From Desulfosporosinus meridiei DSM 13257 (GTDB taxonomy: Bacteria; Bacillota; Desulfitobacteriia; Desulfitobacteriales; Desulfitobacteriaceae), in NCBI RefSeq assembly GCF_000231385.2, contig NC_018515.1, forward strand, positions 4,360,501 through 4,424,500: 64,000 bases of DNA, in the 5' to 3' direction. The notes beneath the pieces were generated by a model, which saw only the letters and a list, made by a program, of their open reading frames with translations, was not told the DNA's origin and did no database searches. Positions within the stretch are counted from its first letter, which is position 1. The number at the start of each line of letters is the position of its first letter. Positions 55,768 through 63,996 of this stretch are shown in pieces. A program made the position numbers and the translations under genes.

Positions 55768-56148
55768 TTGAGAACCCTGGGAACCATTATTGTTATTGTT
55801 ATTTTTTTACTGGGAGGCTCTTATGCTTCCTATGAATTTGTAAAAACCACAACTCAAGCAACTGAGGCACACTTAAAGACGGTTGAACAATCTATTTCAG
55901 CTCAGCAATGGGATGAAGCTAAAAAGGAATTAGGGATTGTTCAGGAAAGTTGGAAGAATAACGCTAACTGGTGGAGTATTATTCTTGATCACCAAGAAAT
56001 TGACACCATTGATCTTAGCATTGGTCGATTAGAAAGATTTATTAGCACAAAAGACATTCCCCTTTCTATGGGCGAATTGTCTGACTTACAACTATTATTC
56101 TCTTATCTTTTTGATGCTGAGAGGTTTAATATCCCAAATATCTTTTAA
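55768..56148 (+). CDS. DUF4363 small membrane-anchored protein
   Basis: A 126-residue protein with an N-terminal membrane segment (GTIIVIVIFLLGGSYASYEFV) and a helical extracytoplasmic domain (HLKTVEQSISAQQWDEAKKELGIVQESWKNNANWWSIILDH...ID). It resembles DUF4363 proteins that follow DUF421 genes in clostridia. The start is TTG 55768 with GAGGTGAA upstream, 11 bp after the DUF421 stop. Confidence 0.82.
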   Translation: MRTLGTIIVIVIFLLGGSYASYEFVKTTTQATEAHLKTVEQSISAQQWDEAKKELGIVQESWKNNANWWSIILDHQEIDTIDLSIGRLERFISTKDIPLSMGELSDLQLLFSYLFDAERFNIPNIF

Positions 56149-56173
56149 GATAATCCCTGTTAAAATCTCACAC

Positions 56174-56202
56174 TTGTCATATCTTAAAATTTATGATAGA
56201 AT
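56174..56202 (+). promoter_or_regulatory. Promoter of tRNA-Leu
   Basis: TTGTCA (56174-56179), 17 bp, TAGAAT (56197-56202), 27 bp upstream of the mature tRNA. Confidence 0.75.
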
Positions 56203-56229
56203 TCTCTCTGTTGCAACAATAATAAATTT

Positions 56230-56312
56230 GCGAGAGTGGCGGAACTGGCAGACGCACTGGATTTAGGTTCCAGCGGGAAACCGTGGGGGTTCGAGTCCCT
56301 TCTCTCGCACCA
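56230..56312 (+). tRNA. tRNA-Leu (UAG)
   Basis: Acceptor GCGAGAG/CTCTCGC with A73 and encoded CCA. The anticodon stem CTGGA/TCCAG carries loop TTTAGGT, anticodon TAG. GGTTCGAGTCC forms the T arm. The long variable arm (CGGGAAACCG) is typical of tRNA-Leu. Confidence 0.96.
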
Positions 56313-56326
56313 CATTATGAGGCTAA

Positions 56327-56363
56327 GTCCGCCTGACATTAAGTTGTCAGGCGGATTTTTTGA
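56327..56363 (+). terminator. Terminator after tRNA-Leu
   Basis: GTCCGCCTGACA-ttaagt-TGTCAGGCGGATTTTTTG. Confidence 0.9.
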
Positions 56364-56631
56364 CTGTCTTTTTTGGCTTGGCAAATCGCACTTAATTCCC
56401 CCTAGTTCAGTTTGTTGGGTTTTGGTTGAGTCAACAGGGAACTATTAAATGAATTATAAAATTGCAATCAGGAATAATAAACAAGGGCATAATGATGCAA
56501 TTTCAGTAAAATCCAATACCATTTTGAAAAAACGGACTATGAATTCATTGCGAGTTCCTCTTTATGCATGCAACTTTGTCACTGATTCAACACATACCAT
56601 TTACACAAACAATAAGATAGGGGGAAACATT

Positions 56632-57087
56632 ATGAAGGATAGAATGTATTTTGGTTTTGTCGTTGGTTTAATTGCAGGAATTCCTTTAAGTATCTGGACG
56701 TTTTTTTCATACTACGTATTAGACTTTACTCAGACAAGAATGTTGGATTATGCTTCAGAAATATTATTTGGACGATTACCTCTTAATGCATTGGAAAGCA
56801 TTATTGCCTGGATTGGGCAAATGGCATTTTGCGGATTTGTCGGAGTAGGCTTTGCGTATTTAATCCCTATTGTTACCAGTAGACATTACTTAGCTAAAGG
56901 ATGGATATATTCGGCTTTTATATGGTTCAGTTCATATGCAGTTGCTACTTTATTCAAAATGCCTGATTTATTTTACACAGCACCATACACAGTTGTTTCA
57001 AATCTTATAGGGGCAAGTATATATGGATTGGTACTTGCAGAAGCCACCAGGCGGTTGATTAGTACTCCTAAATGCCCTGGAAATTAG
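56632..57087 (+). CDS. Four-segment membrane protein of unknown function
   Basis: A 151-residue protein with membrane segments FGFVVGLIAGIPLSIWTFFSYYVL, IIAWIGQMAFCGFVGVGFAYLIPI, WIYSAFIWFSSYAVATLF and VVSNLIGASIYGLVLAEAT. I do not recognise the family with confidence. Start ATG 56632 is chosen because GGGGGAA precedes it; an in-frame upstream ATG has no ribosome site and would add a soluble 61-residue lead. Confidence 0.7.
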   Translation: MKDRMYFGFVVGLIAGIPLSIWTFFSYYVLDFTQTRMLDYASEILFGRLPLNALESIIAWIGQMAFCGFVGVGFAYLIPIVTSRHYLAKGWIYSAFIWFSSYAVATLFKMPDLFYTAPYTVVSNLIGASIYGLVLAEATRRLISTPKCPGN

Positions 57088-57147
57088 TACCTCAGCCTTT
57101 CGACCTAAGCTATTGCATAAAATGGTCGTAATTTCCTCTATTTAACA

Positions 57148-57176
57148 TTGACCAAATCAAAGAGTCTTGCTACAAT
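57148..57176 (+). promoter_or_regulatory. Promoter of tRNA-Thr
   Basis: TTGACC (57148-57153), 17 bp, TACAAT (57171-57176). Confidence 0.82.
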
Positions 57177-57196
57177 AGTCCTTGTCCAAAACACAT

Positions 57197-57272
57197 GCCG
57201 ATGTAGCTCAATTGGTAGAGCAGCTGATTTGTAATCAGCAGGTTACAGGTTCGAGTCCTGCCATCGGCTCCA
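57197..57272 (+). tRNA. tRNA-Thr (UGU)
   Basis: Acceptor GCCGATG/CATCGGC, encoded CCA, anticodon stem GCTGA/TCAGC with loop TTTGTAA (anticodon TGT), D arm GTAGCTCAATTGGTAGAGC and T arm AGGTTCGAGTCCT. Confidence 0.97.
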
Positions 57273-57290
57273 GTTAATTTAATAATCAGT

Positions 57291-57327
57291 AGAGGATAGA
57301 CCTTAGGGGTTTCTATCCTCTATTTTT
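57291..57327 (+). terminator. Terminator after tRNA-Thr
   Basis: AGAGGATAGA...TCTATCCTCT followed by ATTTTTC. Confidence 0.88.
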
Positions 57328-57492
57328 CTATTCCTTTATTTGCAGTTTCCATTTTGTATCTTAGCAAAGGAGTATTCTCCCGCCTGGTTTTTATATTCAT
57401 TGCTTTTCACCCCCCTTAAATTATTTCACCCAAACGTATAAGGCTTTAAGAGAAACTATAATTCACAACGAAACCTAAAGATATTGCGCATG

Positions 57493-57516
57493 CCTCCGGA
57501 CGCGGAGGTTTTTTTG
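57493..57516 (+). terminator. Orphan terminator-like hairpin
   Basis: CCTCCG-gacg-CGGAGG followed by seven T. No gene ends here on the plus strand, so it may end a small untranslated RNA from about 57400 or be a remnant. The stretch 57328-57652 holds nothing else I can support. Confidence 0.6.
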
Positions 57517-57652
57517 AGATTAAACATCAAATTTAGATTTTAAAACTTTCGCTGCAATTTACATCTAACTAATTACATATTTTAACTGGTATCGCTTCGA
57601 CATAAATCACAAAACCTAAACTGTCAAAATAACATACGAGGAGGTTTTGTGA

Positions 57653-57784
57653 ATGTTTGGCATAAAAAAGAGAACTAGTAATCCAAATAGTTTGTTTAGT
57701 CCACCTTCGTTATTTCTCCATGCCCTTACTATTGGAGCTGCGGTTTGGGTAGGCAAAGCTTGGGGAGATAAAGACGATCTTTAG
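57653..57784 (+). CDS. Small protein (43 residues)
   Basis: MFGIKKRTSNPNSLFSPPSL leads into HALTIGAAVWVGKAWGDKDDL, a basic head with one short hydrophobic segment. It follows a very strong ribosome site (GAGGAGG, 7 nt spacing), which supports translation despite its size. A GTAATGAC/GTCATTAC hairpin lies downstream at about 57832-57856. Function unknown. Confidence 0.6.
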   Translation: MFGIKKRTSNPNSLFSPPSLFLHALTIGAAVWVGKAWGDKDDL

Positions 57785-57969
57785 GGTTAACCTCCCCTAC
57801 CTAACCTTCAAGGTTATACAGCTAGGATAGATGTAATGACTTAAGCGTCATTACAATGGCAAAAGACTTGGAGAATCCCGAATGATGGAATATTGGGGGT
57901 AAAATAAACTTGGAAAACAACCGATTATATTTTACCCAGACTAAGAAATTAGCGTAAAAGGAGAGTATT

Positions 57970-58116
57970 ATGGCAACTTTAGGCAAAGAAAATAATTTTA
58001 AATTTGTACCAGAAGGAAACGCTCAAAAGCCTCAAATACTAACACCAAAAACTAATGTAATCGCTAAAAAGACGGATGTTTTAAATAATGAAAGTTCAGA
58101 TCCTAGTCATAGTTGA
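57970..58116 (+). CDS. Small hydrophilic protein (48 residues)
   Basis: A 48-residue soluble, lysine- and asparagine-rich peptide beginning MATLGKENNFKFVPEGNAQK and ending SSDPSHS. AAAGGAGAG precedes the ATG. Not recognised. Its position beside another small ORF and the loss of any domain leave function open; it could be a small spore or regulatory protein, but nothing shows that. Confidence 0.5.
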   Translation: MATLGKENNFKFVPEGNAQKPQILTPKTNVIAKKTDVLNNESSDPSHS

Positions 58117-58212
58117 TTGTTGTAAGGGACAGCCTTGGCTGTCCTAAAATTTATCCCCCCAACCCCTTAGCTGCCTCTACAATAAGCAATAAGCAAAAAG
58201 CAGAAAAAGCGG

Positions 58213-58240
58213 TAACTAAAAAGAACCGTTTAAAGCGGTT
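58213..58240 (-). terminator. Terminator after the small membrane protein gene
   Basis: On the minus strand GGAACCGCTTTAAACGGTTCTTTTTAG. Confidence 0.8.
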
Positions 58241-58253
58241 CCATGAAAGGTCG

Positions 58254-58550
58254 TCAGCCTAAACTCTGAATCAACCAAAAATATTCAAAGATCAAAACCA
58301 TTAGATCCACTCCGATTAAAACCAGTAAGTTAGCCAGCCAATTCTCGGGATATTTCCAAAAGTAAAACATAATATTGAATAGGATAACGGCGGCTGAGCA
58401 GACACCCCAGCGCATGTACAGTCCTGGGTCATTTGAGAATAGGTGAATGAACCATATCACTGGGATAAATAAAAAGACGCCTAAAAATGTAATTATTGAG
58501 TAACCGATTAAGCGGCGCAAATCGTCGGGACCGGGCTTTGCTTTACCCAT
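58254..58550 (-). CDS. Three-segment membrane protein
   Basis: A 98-residue protein with segments IGYSIITFLGVFLFIPVIWFIHLF, WGVCSAAVILFNIMFYFW and LANLLVLIGVDLMVLIFEYFWLI. Family not recognised. Start ATG 58550 behind AGGGGGAGAA; own terminator at 58213-58240. Confidence 0.65.
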   Translation of the reverse strand: MGKAKPGPDDLRRLIGYSIITFLGVFLFIPVIWFIHLFSNDPGLYMRWGVCSAAVILFNIMFYFWKYPENWLANLLVLIGVDLMVLIFEYFWLIQSLG

Positions 58551-58682
58551 GGTTTCTCCCCCTTCACCCTTGATTTTATGGGATAAATAAGTATATCACG
58601 AATAATCTGGAGTTTGTAATAACTCCGTTTTTTGAGGAGAGGCTAAGGTCTTACCTACTAAAGGCTTAGTTGAGACATTCAG

Positions 58683-58722
58683 AAAAGCGACCTAAAAGAC
58701 TTGCTCTTAGGTCGCTTCCATT
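58683..58722 (-). terminator. Terminator after the DUF5667-like gene
   Basis: On the minus strand AAGCGACCTAAgagcaagtcttTTAGGTCGCTTTTC, about 60 bp past the stop. Confidence 0.8.
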
Positions 58723-58778
58723 TTTCCGGTAAATTTTATTTAGCAGGCATTCACTTATTATCCCTCAGATTTTTGTTT

Positions 58779-60026
58779 CTAATGCTTTTTGTTGTCACTT
58801 TTTTCTTTAGCCTTATCATTTCCATTGTCAGCTTTTTTGTTCTGCTCTGTCTTTTCCTTCTTAGAGGATCTATCAACAGTTGATGAAGACTCTATACTAG
58901 CAGGAGCAATTGTTACAGATGTTGGCTGAGTATTGGCCAAGGAAGCTTCTTGAGAGGATGCAGGTTCAGTCACAGTCACTTCGTTTGTTGAGGCCTGATC
59001 CTGGCTATCCTCCTGTTCAGCATCCTCTTGATCGTCCTTTAGCTGGAGCTTTCCGTTTTCTTTAAGTGTCTTCTTAAATTCTTTCAAGGCAACCTTAGCT
59101 TCTTTTTCTAAAGCTTTGTTATGTGCTACACCTCTGACTTCTGACTCTGTTGAATCATCGCCGGTTCCCGCTGCTGTCTCTTCAGCAGCCACTGCATTGC
59201 TTCTAGCCTCTTGCTTCTCCATCTTTGTAACCGCTTTTTCCATAGAACGTACTACATTAAGAGCCAGCTTTTGAGCCGCCTGGGGAGGGAGTTTTTCGAG
59301 CAGATTACCTAATACTTTTATGTTGTTTTGATTGACATTCGTAAGAGCGATTGTCAGCTTTTGGGCCTCTTCTGAGTCAGGATCTTCAATTTGCTCTAAA
59401 AATTCCTGAGCCTTGGTGATTTTGTCTGCGTACTCTGTAAAAGCCTTCTCAGATTCTTCGGCTTCACCAGCAGTCATCAATTTCTGAGCCTTAGCCAGCT
59501 TCTCCAATGCCTGCTCCTGAGTCAACTCGGCCTTATGAGCGGGATCAAAGGTCAAAGCCAATTTGAGTTTACCTATAAGCTCTGATAACCAATTGGCCGG
59601 ATCAATTGCGTTGCCGTCTGCATCTACAACAGTCGTCGATTCGGTATCTTCCTTATCAGTGTCTTGATCCTCGGAATTTGTTGCATCCTCACTATTAGTG
59701 TCCGTATTATCGTCCTGGTCGGTTGTTTCTGTACTTGTATTATCTATTGCTGATACGTCCGTACCTGATTCATCTGTACTTGTGGTATCTGCGCTTGTGC
59801 TTTCAGTGCTATCTGCATCCGCACTCACTACGTCTACGGCCGTTGTCTCCGCAGTTGTGGATTCTGTAGTTCCTGCACTTGTGGTTACGGCATCTGCACT
59901 TGAAGTGGTCTGGGCAGACGTTTCAGCTAAGACAAGGGTCGCGCTAAGCGGAAACGCTAAAAGTGCTGCTGTGACGGCAACAGCAAGTTGCTTCTTTAAT
60001 TTTTTCCCTTTTGTGATTGATTTCAA
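58779..60026 (-). CDS. Secreted Thr/Ser-rich protein with DUF5667-like domain
   Basis: A 415-residue exported protein. A signal peptide (LKKQLAVAVTAALLAFPLSATLVLA) precedes about 100 residues of Ser/Thr/Asp repeats (ESTSADTTSTDESGTD). A helical DUF5667-like region follows (FDPAHKAELTQEQALEKLAKAQKLMTAGEAEESEKAFTEYADKITKAQEFLEQ), then a charged tail. Probably surface-exposed; function unknown. The start is TTG 60026 with AGAGGTAG upstream. Confidence 0.7.
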   Translation of the reverse strand: MKSITKGKKLKKQLAVAVTAALLAFPLSATLVLAETSAQTTSSADAVTTSAGTTESTTAETTAVDVVSADADSTESTSADTTSTDESGTDVSAIDNTSTETTDQDDNTDTNSEDATNSEDQDTDKEDTESTTVVDADGNAIDPANWLSELIGKLKLALTFDPAHKAELTQEQALEKLAKAQKLMTAGEAEESEKAFTEYADKITKAQEFLEQIEDPDSEEAQKLTIALTNVNQNNIKVLGNLLEKLPPQAAQKLALNVVRSMEKAVTKMEKQEARSNAVAAEETAAGTGDDSTESEVRGVAHNKALEKEAKVALKEFKKTLKENGKLQLKDDQEDAEQEDSQDQASTNEVTVTEPASSQEASLANTQPTSVTIAPASIESSSTVDRSSKKEKTEQNKKADNGNDKAKEKSDNKKH

Positions 60027-60287
60027 TGATATCTACCTCTTTCGTTATAAATCTTGAATAATGCGCACCTTTCATAATATCTTTACGAAGCCAGAACTAT
60101 TTTTAGGGGGGTCAAAAAGAAACTTGGCCATTTTACGTCTAACATGAGGGAATTTAACAAGTTAAAGAAAGGACAGATTCTTAATATGCATAACTAAGAA
60201 CCTGTCCCCTTGTAAAATAAAGTGGCAGCCTTGTTGGCCTGGATATTGTAGAAAGTCTGCGCTAAAAGCTAACTTTCTAGAAAACAT

Positions 60288-60318
60288 AAAAAAACACCGA
60301 GAATTAATTCTCGGTGTG
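60288..60318 (-). terminator. Terminator of the tRNA Pro-Arg-His transcript
   Basis: On the minus strand CACCGAGAATTAATTCTCGGTG followed by seven T, just past tRNA-His. Confidence 0.9.
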
Positions 60319-60329
60319 CTTTTTCTTTA

Positions 60330-60406
60330 TGGGGTGGGTGATGGGGTTTGAACCCACGAATGCCGGAACCACAACCCGGTGCGTTAACCACTTCGCCACA
60401 CCCACC
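60330..60406 (-). tRNA. tRNA-His (GUG)
   Basis: Acceptor GTGGGTG/CACCCAC with the extra G-1 paired to C73, encoded CCA, and anticodon loop with GTG within CCGGGTTGTGGTTCCGG. Confidence 0.95.
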
Positions 60407-60420
60407 ATAAATTTGTTTGT

Positions 60421-60497
60421 TGGTGCGCCTGGAGAGACTCGAACCCCCGACAACCTGCTTAGAAGGCAGATGCTCTATCCAACTGAGCTACAGGCGC
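60421..60497 (-). tRNA. tRNA-Arg (UCU)
   Basis: Acceptor GCGCCTG/CAGGCGC, encoded CCA, anticodon loop CTTCTAA (TCT), D arm GTAGCTCAGTTGGATAGAGC and T arm GGGGGTTCGAGTCTC. Confidence 0.96.
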
Positions 60498-60618
60498 ATC
60501 TTAAAAGGGCCAGCTCAAACTCCCAGGTCTACAAATTTACAGCTTATCGAGTACTCCTATTGTCAAACAACAGCTTGTACCACTATAAATTTGAACCTCG
60601 AACTTCGTCTTGAAAAAA

Positions 60619-60695
60619 TGGTCGGGGCAGAGGGATTTGAACCCCCGGCCTCCTGCTCCCAAGGCAGGCGCGCTACCAAGCTGCGCTATACCCCG
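60619..60695 (-). tRNA. tRNA-Pro (UGG)
   Basis: Acceptor CGGGGTA.../...CCCCG, encoded CCA, anticodon loop CTTGGGA (TGG), D arm TAGCGCAGCTTGGTAGCGC. First gene of the three-tRNA transcript; the 120-bp spacer to tRNA-Arg has no feature. Confidence 0.96.
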
Positions 60696-60709
60696 TTGGT
60701 GACTTGATT

Positions 60710-60738
60710 AGTATAGCTCATCTTTAAGGTTTCGTCAA
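60710..60738 (-). promoter_or_regulatory. Promoter of the tRNA Pro-Arg-His cluster
   Basis: On the minus strand TTGACG (60738-60733), 17 bp, TATACT (60715-60710), 15 bp before tRNA-Pro. Confidence 0.85.
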
Positions 60739-60858
60739 GAAAAAAATCAAAAAAAGTTTTAAAAAATTTAAGAGTCATTTTCATCTGCTTTTTCGGCTTC
60801 CCAGTGCCTAACCCGAGTCGTTATCTTCTGGAGTAGAAAAGCGGTGCTTATGCTTAGG

Positions 60859-61458
60859 CTAGCTTTTACCCTTTAGAGTTTGAAGGATGGGGATTGCTTT
60901 ACGGAATGCCTGGGCCCGGTGACTGAGGCGGTTTTTCTCGCTCAAAGTCAGCTCGGCCATAGTTCGCTGATACTCCGGCACAAAAAAGAGAGGGTCATAA
61001 CCGAATCCGTCCCTTCCACGGCGTTCAGTTAAGATTTGTCCTTCGACAGTGCCCTCTGTAAGAAATTCTTTTCCATCCGGAGTTGCTATGACTAAGGCAC
61101 AACGAAAGCGAGCCTGTCGTTGGGAATCAGCAACCTCTTTCAACTCTTGAAGCAGCTTATCATTATTTCGCTCATCATCTTTAGGTTCTCCCGCAAAACG
61201 GGCAGAATATACACCGGGGCTGCCAGCTAAGGCATCTACCTCCAGCCCGGAATCGTCGGCTAAGGCTATTAAACCGGTTTTCTTAACCGCGGCTTTCGCT
61301 TTGAGGGCTGCATTGTCTGCGAAGGTTATTCCGTCCTCCTCGACATCTTCCCAGTCTTCAATATCTTTTAGCGAAAGCACTTCAATGTCTGCGTCTCCAA
61401 GCAGTTCTTGGAGCTCTCGAATTTTCCCCTTATTCTGAGTGGCCAATATTATTTTCAT
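60859..61458 (-). CDS. rdgB: RdgB/HAM1 non-canonical purine NTP pyrophosphatase
   Basis: A 199-residue enzyme: [68 protein letters not shown] and [10 protein letters not shown], all in family order. It hydrolyses ITP, XTP and dITP to cleanse nucleotide pools. ATG 61458 overlaps the rph stop (ATGA), so the two are translationally coupled. Confidence 0.95.
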   Translation of the reverse strand: MKIILATQNKGKIRELQELLGDADIEVLSLKDIEDWEDVEEDGITFADNAALKAKAAVKKTGLIALADDSGLEVDALAGSPGVYSARFAGEPKDDERNNDKLLQELKEVADSQRQARFRCALVIATPDGKEFLTEGTVEGQILTERRGRDGFGYDPLFFVPEYQRTMAELTLSEKNRLSHRAQAFRKAIPILQTLKGKS

Positions 61459-62180
61459 ACAGATGTCTCCGCCGCAGCTTTCTGAGCATCCATTAGGGAA
61501 CGTATCCCCTTTTCAGCAAGTTCTAAAAAATTATTCAGATCCTCGCGATCAAAGGGAATATCTTCTGCCGTTCCTTGGATCTCCACGAACTTTCCTGCAC
61601 CTGTCATGACAATATTCATATCCACTTCCGCCTGAGAATCTTCTTCATAGTCTAAGTCTAAAACTGCATTTCCCTGAACCTTACCCACGGAAACTGCAGC
61701 TAAGCTATCCTCTATCGGATTTGTTTTAAGAAGTTTCTTATCCAGCAAATATTGAACTGCATCGACTAAGGCCACATAAGCTCCGGTAATTGCCGCTGTT
61801 CGGGTTCCGCCGTCCGCTTGGAGGACGTCACAATCAAGCCAAATTGTACGTTCGCCAAGTTTCTTCAAGTCAATAACCGATCGCAAAGCACGACCGATTA
61901 AACGTTGGATCTCCATAGTTCGGCCGGTGAGCTTGCCTTTACTGGCCTCACGCTGAGTCCGAGTTTGGGTTGCGCGAGGAATCATGGAATATTCTGCTGT
62001 AACCCAGCCTTTCCCTGATCCCTTCTGAAAATGCGGTACTTTTTCTTCGACGCTGGCAGTGCACAAAACCCTGGTTTCTCCGATCTCTATAAGAACCGAA
62101 CCTTCGGGGATGTTTGTAAACTTTCGAGTGATTTTCACCGGACGTAAATGATCATTTCCTCGACTATAAGAACGTTGCAT
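61455..62180 (-). CDS. rph: Ribonuclease PH
   Basis: A 241-residue phosphorolytic exoribonuclease that trims tRNA 3' ends: [73 protein letters not shown] and [22 protein letters not shown]. Start ATG 62180 behind AAGGTAAGG. rph-rdgB is a standard pair. Confidence 0.96.
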   Translation of the reverse strand: MQRSYSRGNDHLRPVKITRKFTNIPEGSVLIEIGETRVLCTASVEEKVPHFQKGSGKGWVTAEYSMIPRATQTRTQREASKGKLTGRTMEIQRLIGRALRSVIDLKKLGERTIWLDCDVLQADGGTRTAAITGAYVALVDAVQYLLDKKLLKTNPIEDSLAAVSVGKVQGNAVLDLDYEEDSQAEVDMNIVMTGAGKFVEIQGTAEDIPFDREDLNNFLELAEKGIRSLMDAQKAAAETSV

Positions 62181-62344
62181 ATTAATACCTTACCTTTCTA
62201 CGGCAGTCTTTTATGTCAATATTTAGTTTATCAGAATCAGAAGAGAAACGCTAATCGCAAGGCTTTAAAAGTAAAATTTTTACTAATTTAAGCCAGACTC
62301 ACTTCCTTGCCCTACCCAGAAAATGTCCCAAAGCATTCTTAACG

Positions 62345-62746
62345 AATAGACCCGAAAGAAGGGCGGCTTCGATCCACAGAAGTGAACCCATTGCATGGAG
62401 AGGCGGTAAAGCCTACAAGGCTTGGGCGGGAAGCGAGCCACAGGTCCCCTCTCGCCGTCCTGCAAGTAGGCTAATTCGTGCGAAGACATGTCTTTTAAGA
62501 AGGGTAATCCGTGCGAAAACAGTGTTTTCGTGGGCTACGGGGACACTCGGCCAATCCACACTGCAGGAGTATGCTTAATATGTTTGCAGTGTGGCGATAA
62601 GCTCGTCCGCTTATCGTCATGGCCAGCGGTTCACATCAGGTATTACCCAGAGGTTTGGCAGAGCTCCCGCCTAAGCGAGTAGGCCAGCCTCGGAATGCTG
62701 GGTGTGCGGATGTGGGCGAAGCCGCCCTGCCCCGAGCGACCCTATT
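62345..62746. repeat. Family D structured element (D1), complete
   Basis: Ends AATAGA and CCTATT flank inner terminal repeats GGGCGGCTTCGatCCACA / TGTGGgCGAAGCCGCCC. Inside are GGCGGTAAAGCC and CTTGGGCGGGAAGC, hairpins CGAAAACA-g-TGTTTTCG, CCACACTGCA...TGCAGTGTGG and GCGATAAGC-tcgtcc-GCTTATCG, and the apical core GGTTCACATCAGGTATTACCCAGAGGTTTGG at about 62629. It separates the AlaRS-domain protein gene from rph. No gene is inside. Confidence 0.88.
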
Positions 62747-62785
62747 TCCATCCTCCAGCATCCCAAAGCTAGACGCACCCACTTC

Positions 62786-63721
62786 TTAACGCAGGGACTG
62801 CCTAGCCACACTTGATAAATCCAGTGACCGAGCCGGTGTTACTTCCTCCCCGACAATTCCGGCGATGGTGTAAAGCTGAGCAATCGGGTCAAACCTAAAT
62901 TCCTTTAGTAGATTAAAACCTTTGATTTCACTGGAGCGCCGAATATGAATTCGAGGACCTGTACAAGGATAAAGCATTTCCCCAACCCGTATGTGATCGT
63001 CATTGGCAAAACAAATCGGTAAGTCTGCCTTGATTAAATCCAGAACTCGTTGTTCCACCAAATCCAAATCAATATCGGGTTTCTCGGGCAGCTCTAGGAC
63101 AAAGCCGTGTTTTATGTCACTATGTACTTCCGGCTTTGGCAAACCCATTTCTTCCAAAATCATCGATGTAATGTCCTCAGCACTGTGGGCCATGCGCCGG
63201 TACTTTATAGAATCAAAGACAATGTCCGCTATACTTTGGGGCTCCGGACCGAAAACCGTTGGCCGGGTTACGATTACTTCCTCCCCCACTCCAATCATCA
63301 CTTCGGCATTCATTTCCAGTTGAGGGTAAACCAGGTCAAAATGCTCAACAACCACACGACGCCCTTTAGATATTGCTTTCTGAATCGCTTCAGCTATTTT
63401 CCAAGGTTGAGTAAACGCCGACTCAAATCGAACATCTAAGTGATAAGTGTGAGAACGAAAATGCCCCCGGTCTGCATCATCCATCAGGGGTAAAGGCCGA
63501 ATATTAATCCCATCGTCGTCATTGGTGAGCTCTAATCCCGGAAACATTCCGCGAATAAGCAGGGATTTCCCAGCCCCGGCATCCCCGACAAATCCTATCA
63601 GCTTATCCTCAGGACTTAAATAGCGTTGAGAAATATTTGTCCCCAAAAAGAGGAGACGCTTCTTTCCTCGAGGAGCAAAGTAGACTGCCTGCATCAAATG
63701 TTCATGAACAAACATGGCCAT
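62786..63721 (-). CDS. P-loop protein related to the alanyl-tRNA synthetase second additional domain family
   Basis: A 311-residue protein with a P-loop FVGDAGAGKSLL near residue 45 and a nucleoside-kinase-like middle (RPLPLMDDADRGHFRSHTYHLDVRF, RRVVVEHFDLVYPQLEMNAEVMIGVGEEVIVTRP). The C-terminal part (ICFANDDHIRVGEMLYPCTGPRIHIRRSSEIKGFNLL) is AlaRS-editing/TGS-like. It is not a synthetase: class II motifs are absent. Similar proteins occur in clostridia without known function. Start ATG 63721; GGAAGGGAG upstream. Confidence 0.7.
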   Translation of the reverse strand: MAMFVHEHLMQAVYFAPRGKKRLLFLGTNISQRYLSPEDKLIGFVGDAGAGKSLLIRGMFPGLELTNDDDGINIRPLPLMDDADRGHFRSHTYHLDVRFESAFTQPWKIAEAIQKAISKGRRVVVEHFDLVYPQLEMNAEVMIGVGEEVIVTRPTVFGPEPQSIADIVFDSIKYRRMAHSAEDITSMILEEMGLPKPEVHSDIKHGFVLELPEKPDIDLDLVEQRVLDLIKADLPICFANDDHIRVGEMLYPCTGPRIHIRRSSEIKGFNLLKEFRFDPIAQLYTIAGIVGEEVTPARSLDLSSVARQSLR

Positions 63722-63780
63722 ATCCGTGACTCCCTTCCTATTTCCCGAAAATCATTGGTTAGTCCTAACTGAACGAATTA

Positions 63781-63996
63781 CTAAAAAAGTCCGATCAAGT
63801 GATTCCTGGCTTCCGATGGAGTTTGCCTGAGAGGAATGCTTACTCCAGCTGAAGCTAAGAAGAACCTATCCAGGGACGTAGCAGCCGTTATCTCCTCTTC
63901 ACCGCTAAAGTTGTTCTCTGTAGTTTGCAGTTCGGCGAAAGCAACCCGCGCCGTTATGCTTTTCTTGGGTGCAGGCGGCTTGGGCGAAACCCTCAC
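63781..63996 (-). CDS. Unidentified reading frame, probably the end of a gene beyond the window
   Basis: An open frame of 71 codons ending at TAG 63781, reaching the window edge. A GTG at 63996 could be its start, but the frame may equally continue upstream outside the window. The translation (ITARVAFAELQTTENNFSGEEEI...) has no domain I recognise. Confidence 0.35.
   Translation of the reverse strand: MRVSPKPPAPKKSITARVAFAELQTTENNFSGEEEITAATSLDRFFLASAGVSIPLRQTPSEARNHLIGLF

Noticed and set aside
62283-62682. Open frames inside the D1 element
   Set aside because: They are translations of hairpin repeat sequence with no ribosome site; the same DNA occurs in D2 in other frames.
63820-63870. Minus-strand CTCTCAGGCAAAC resembling the glycine riboswitch signature
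   Set aside because: The preceding GCCGAAGGGGCAA-type block and aptamer stems are missing, and the sequence lies inside an open frame; likely chance.
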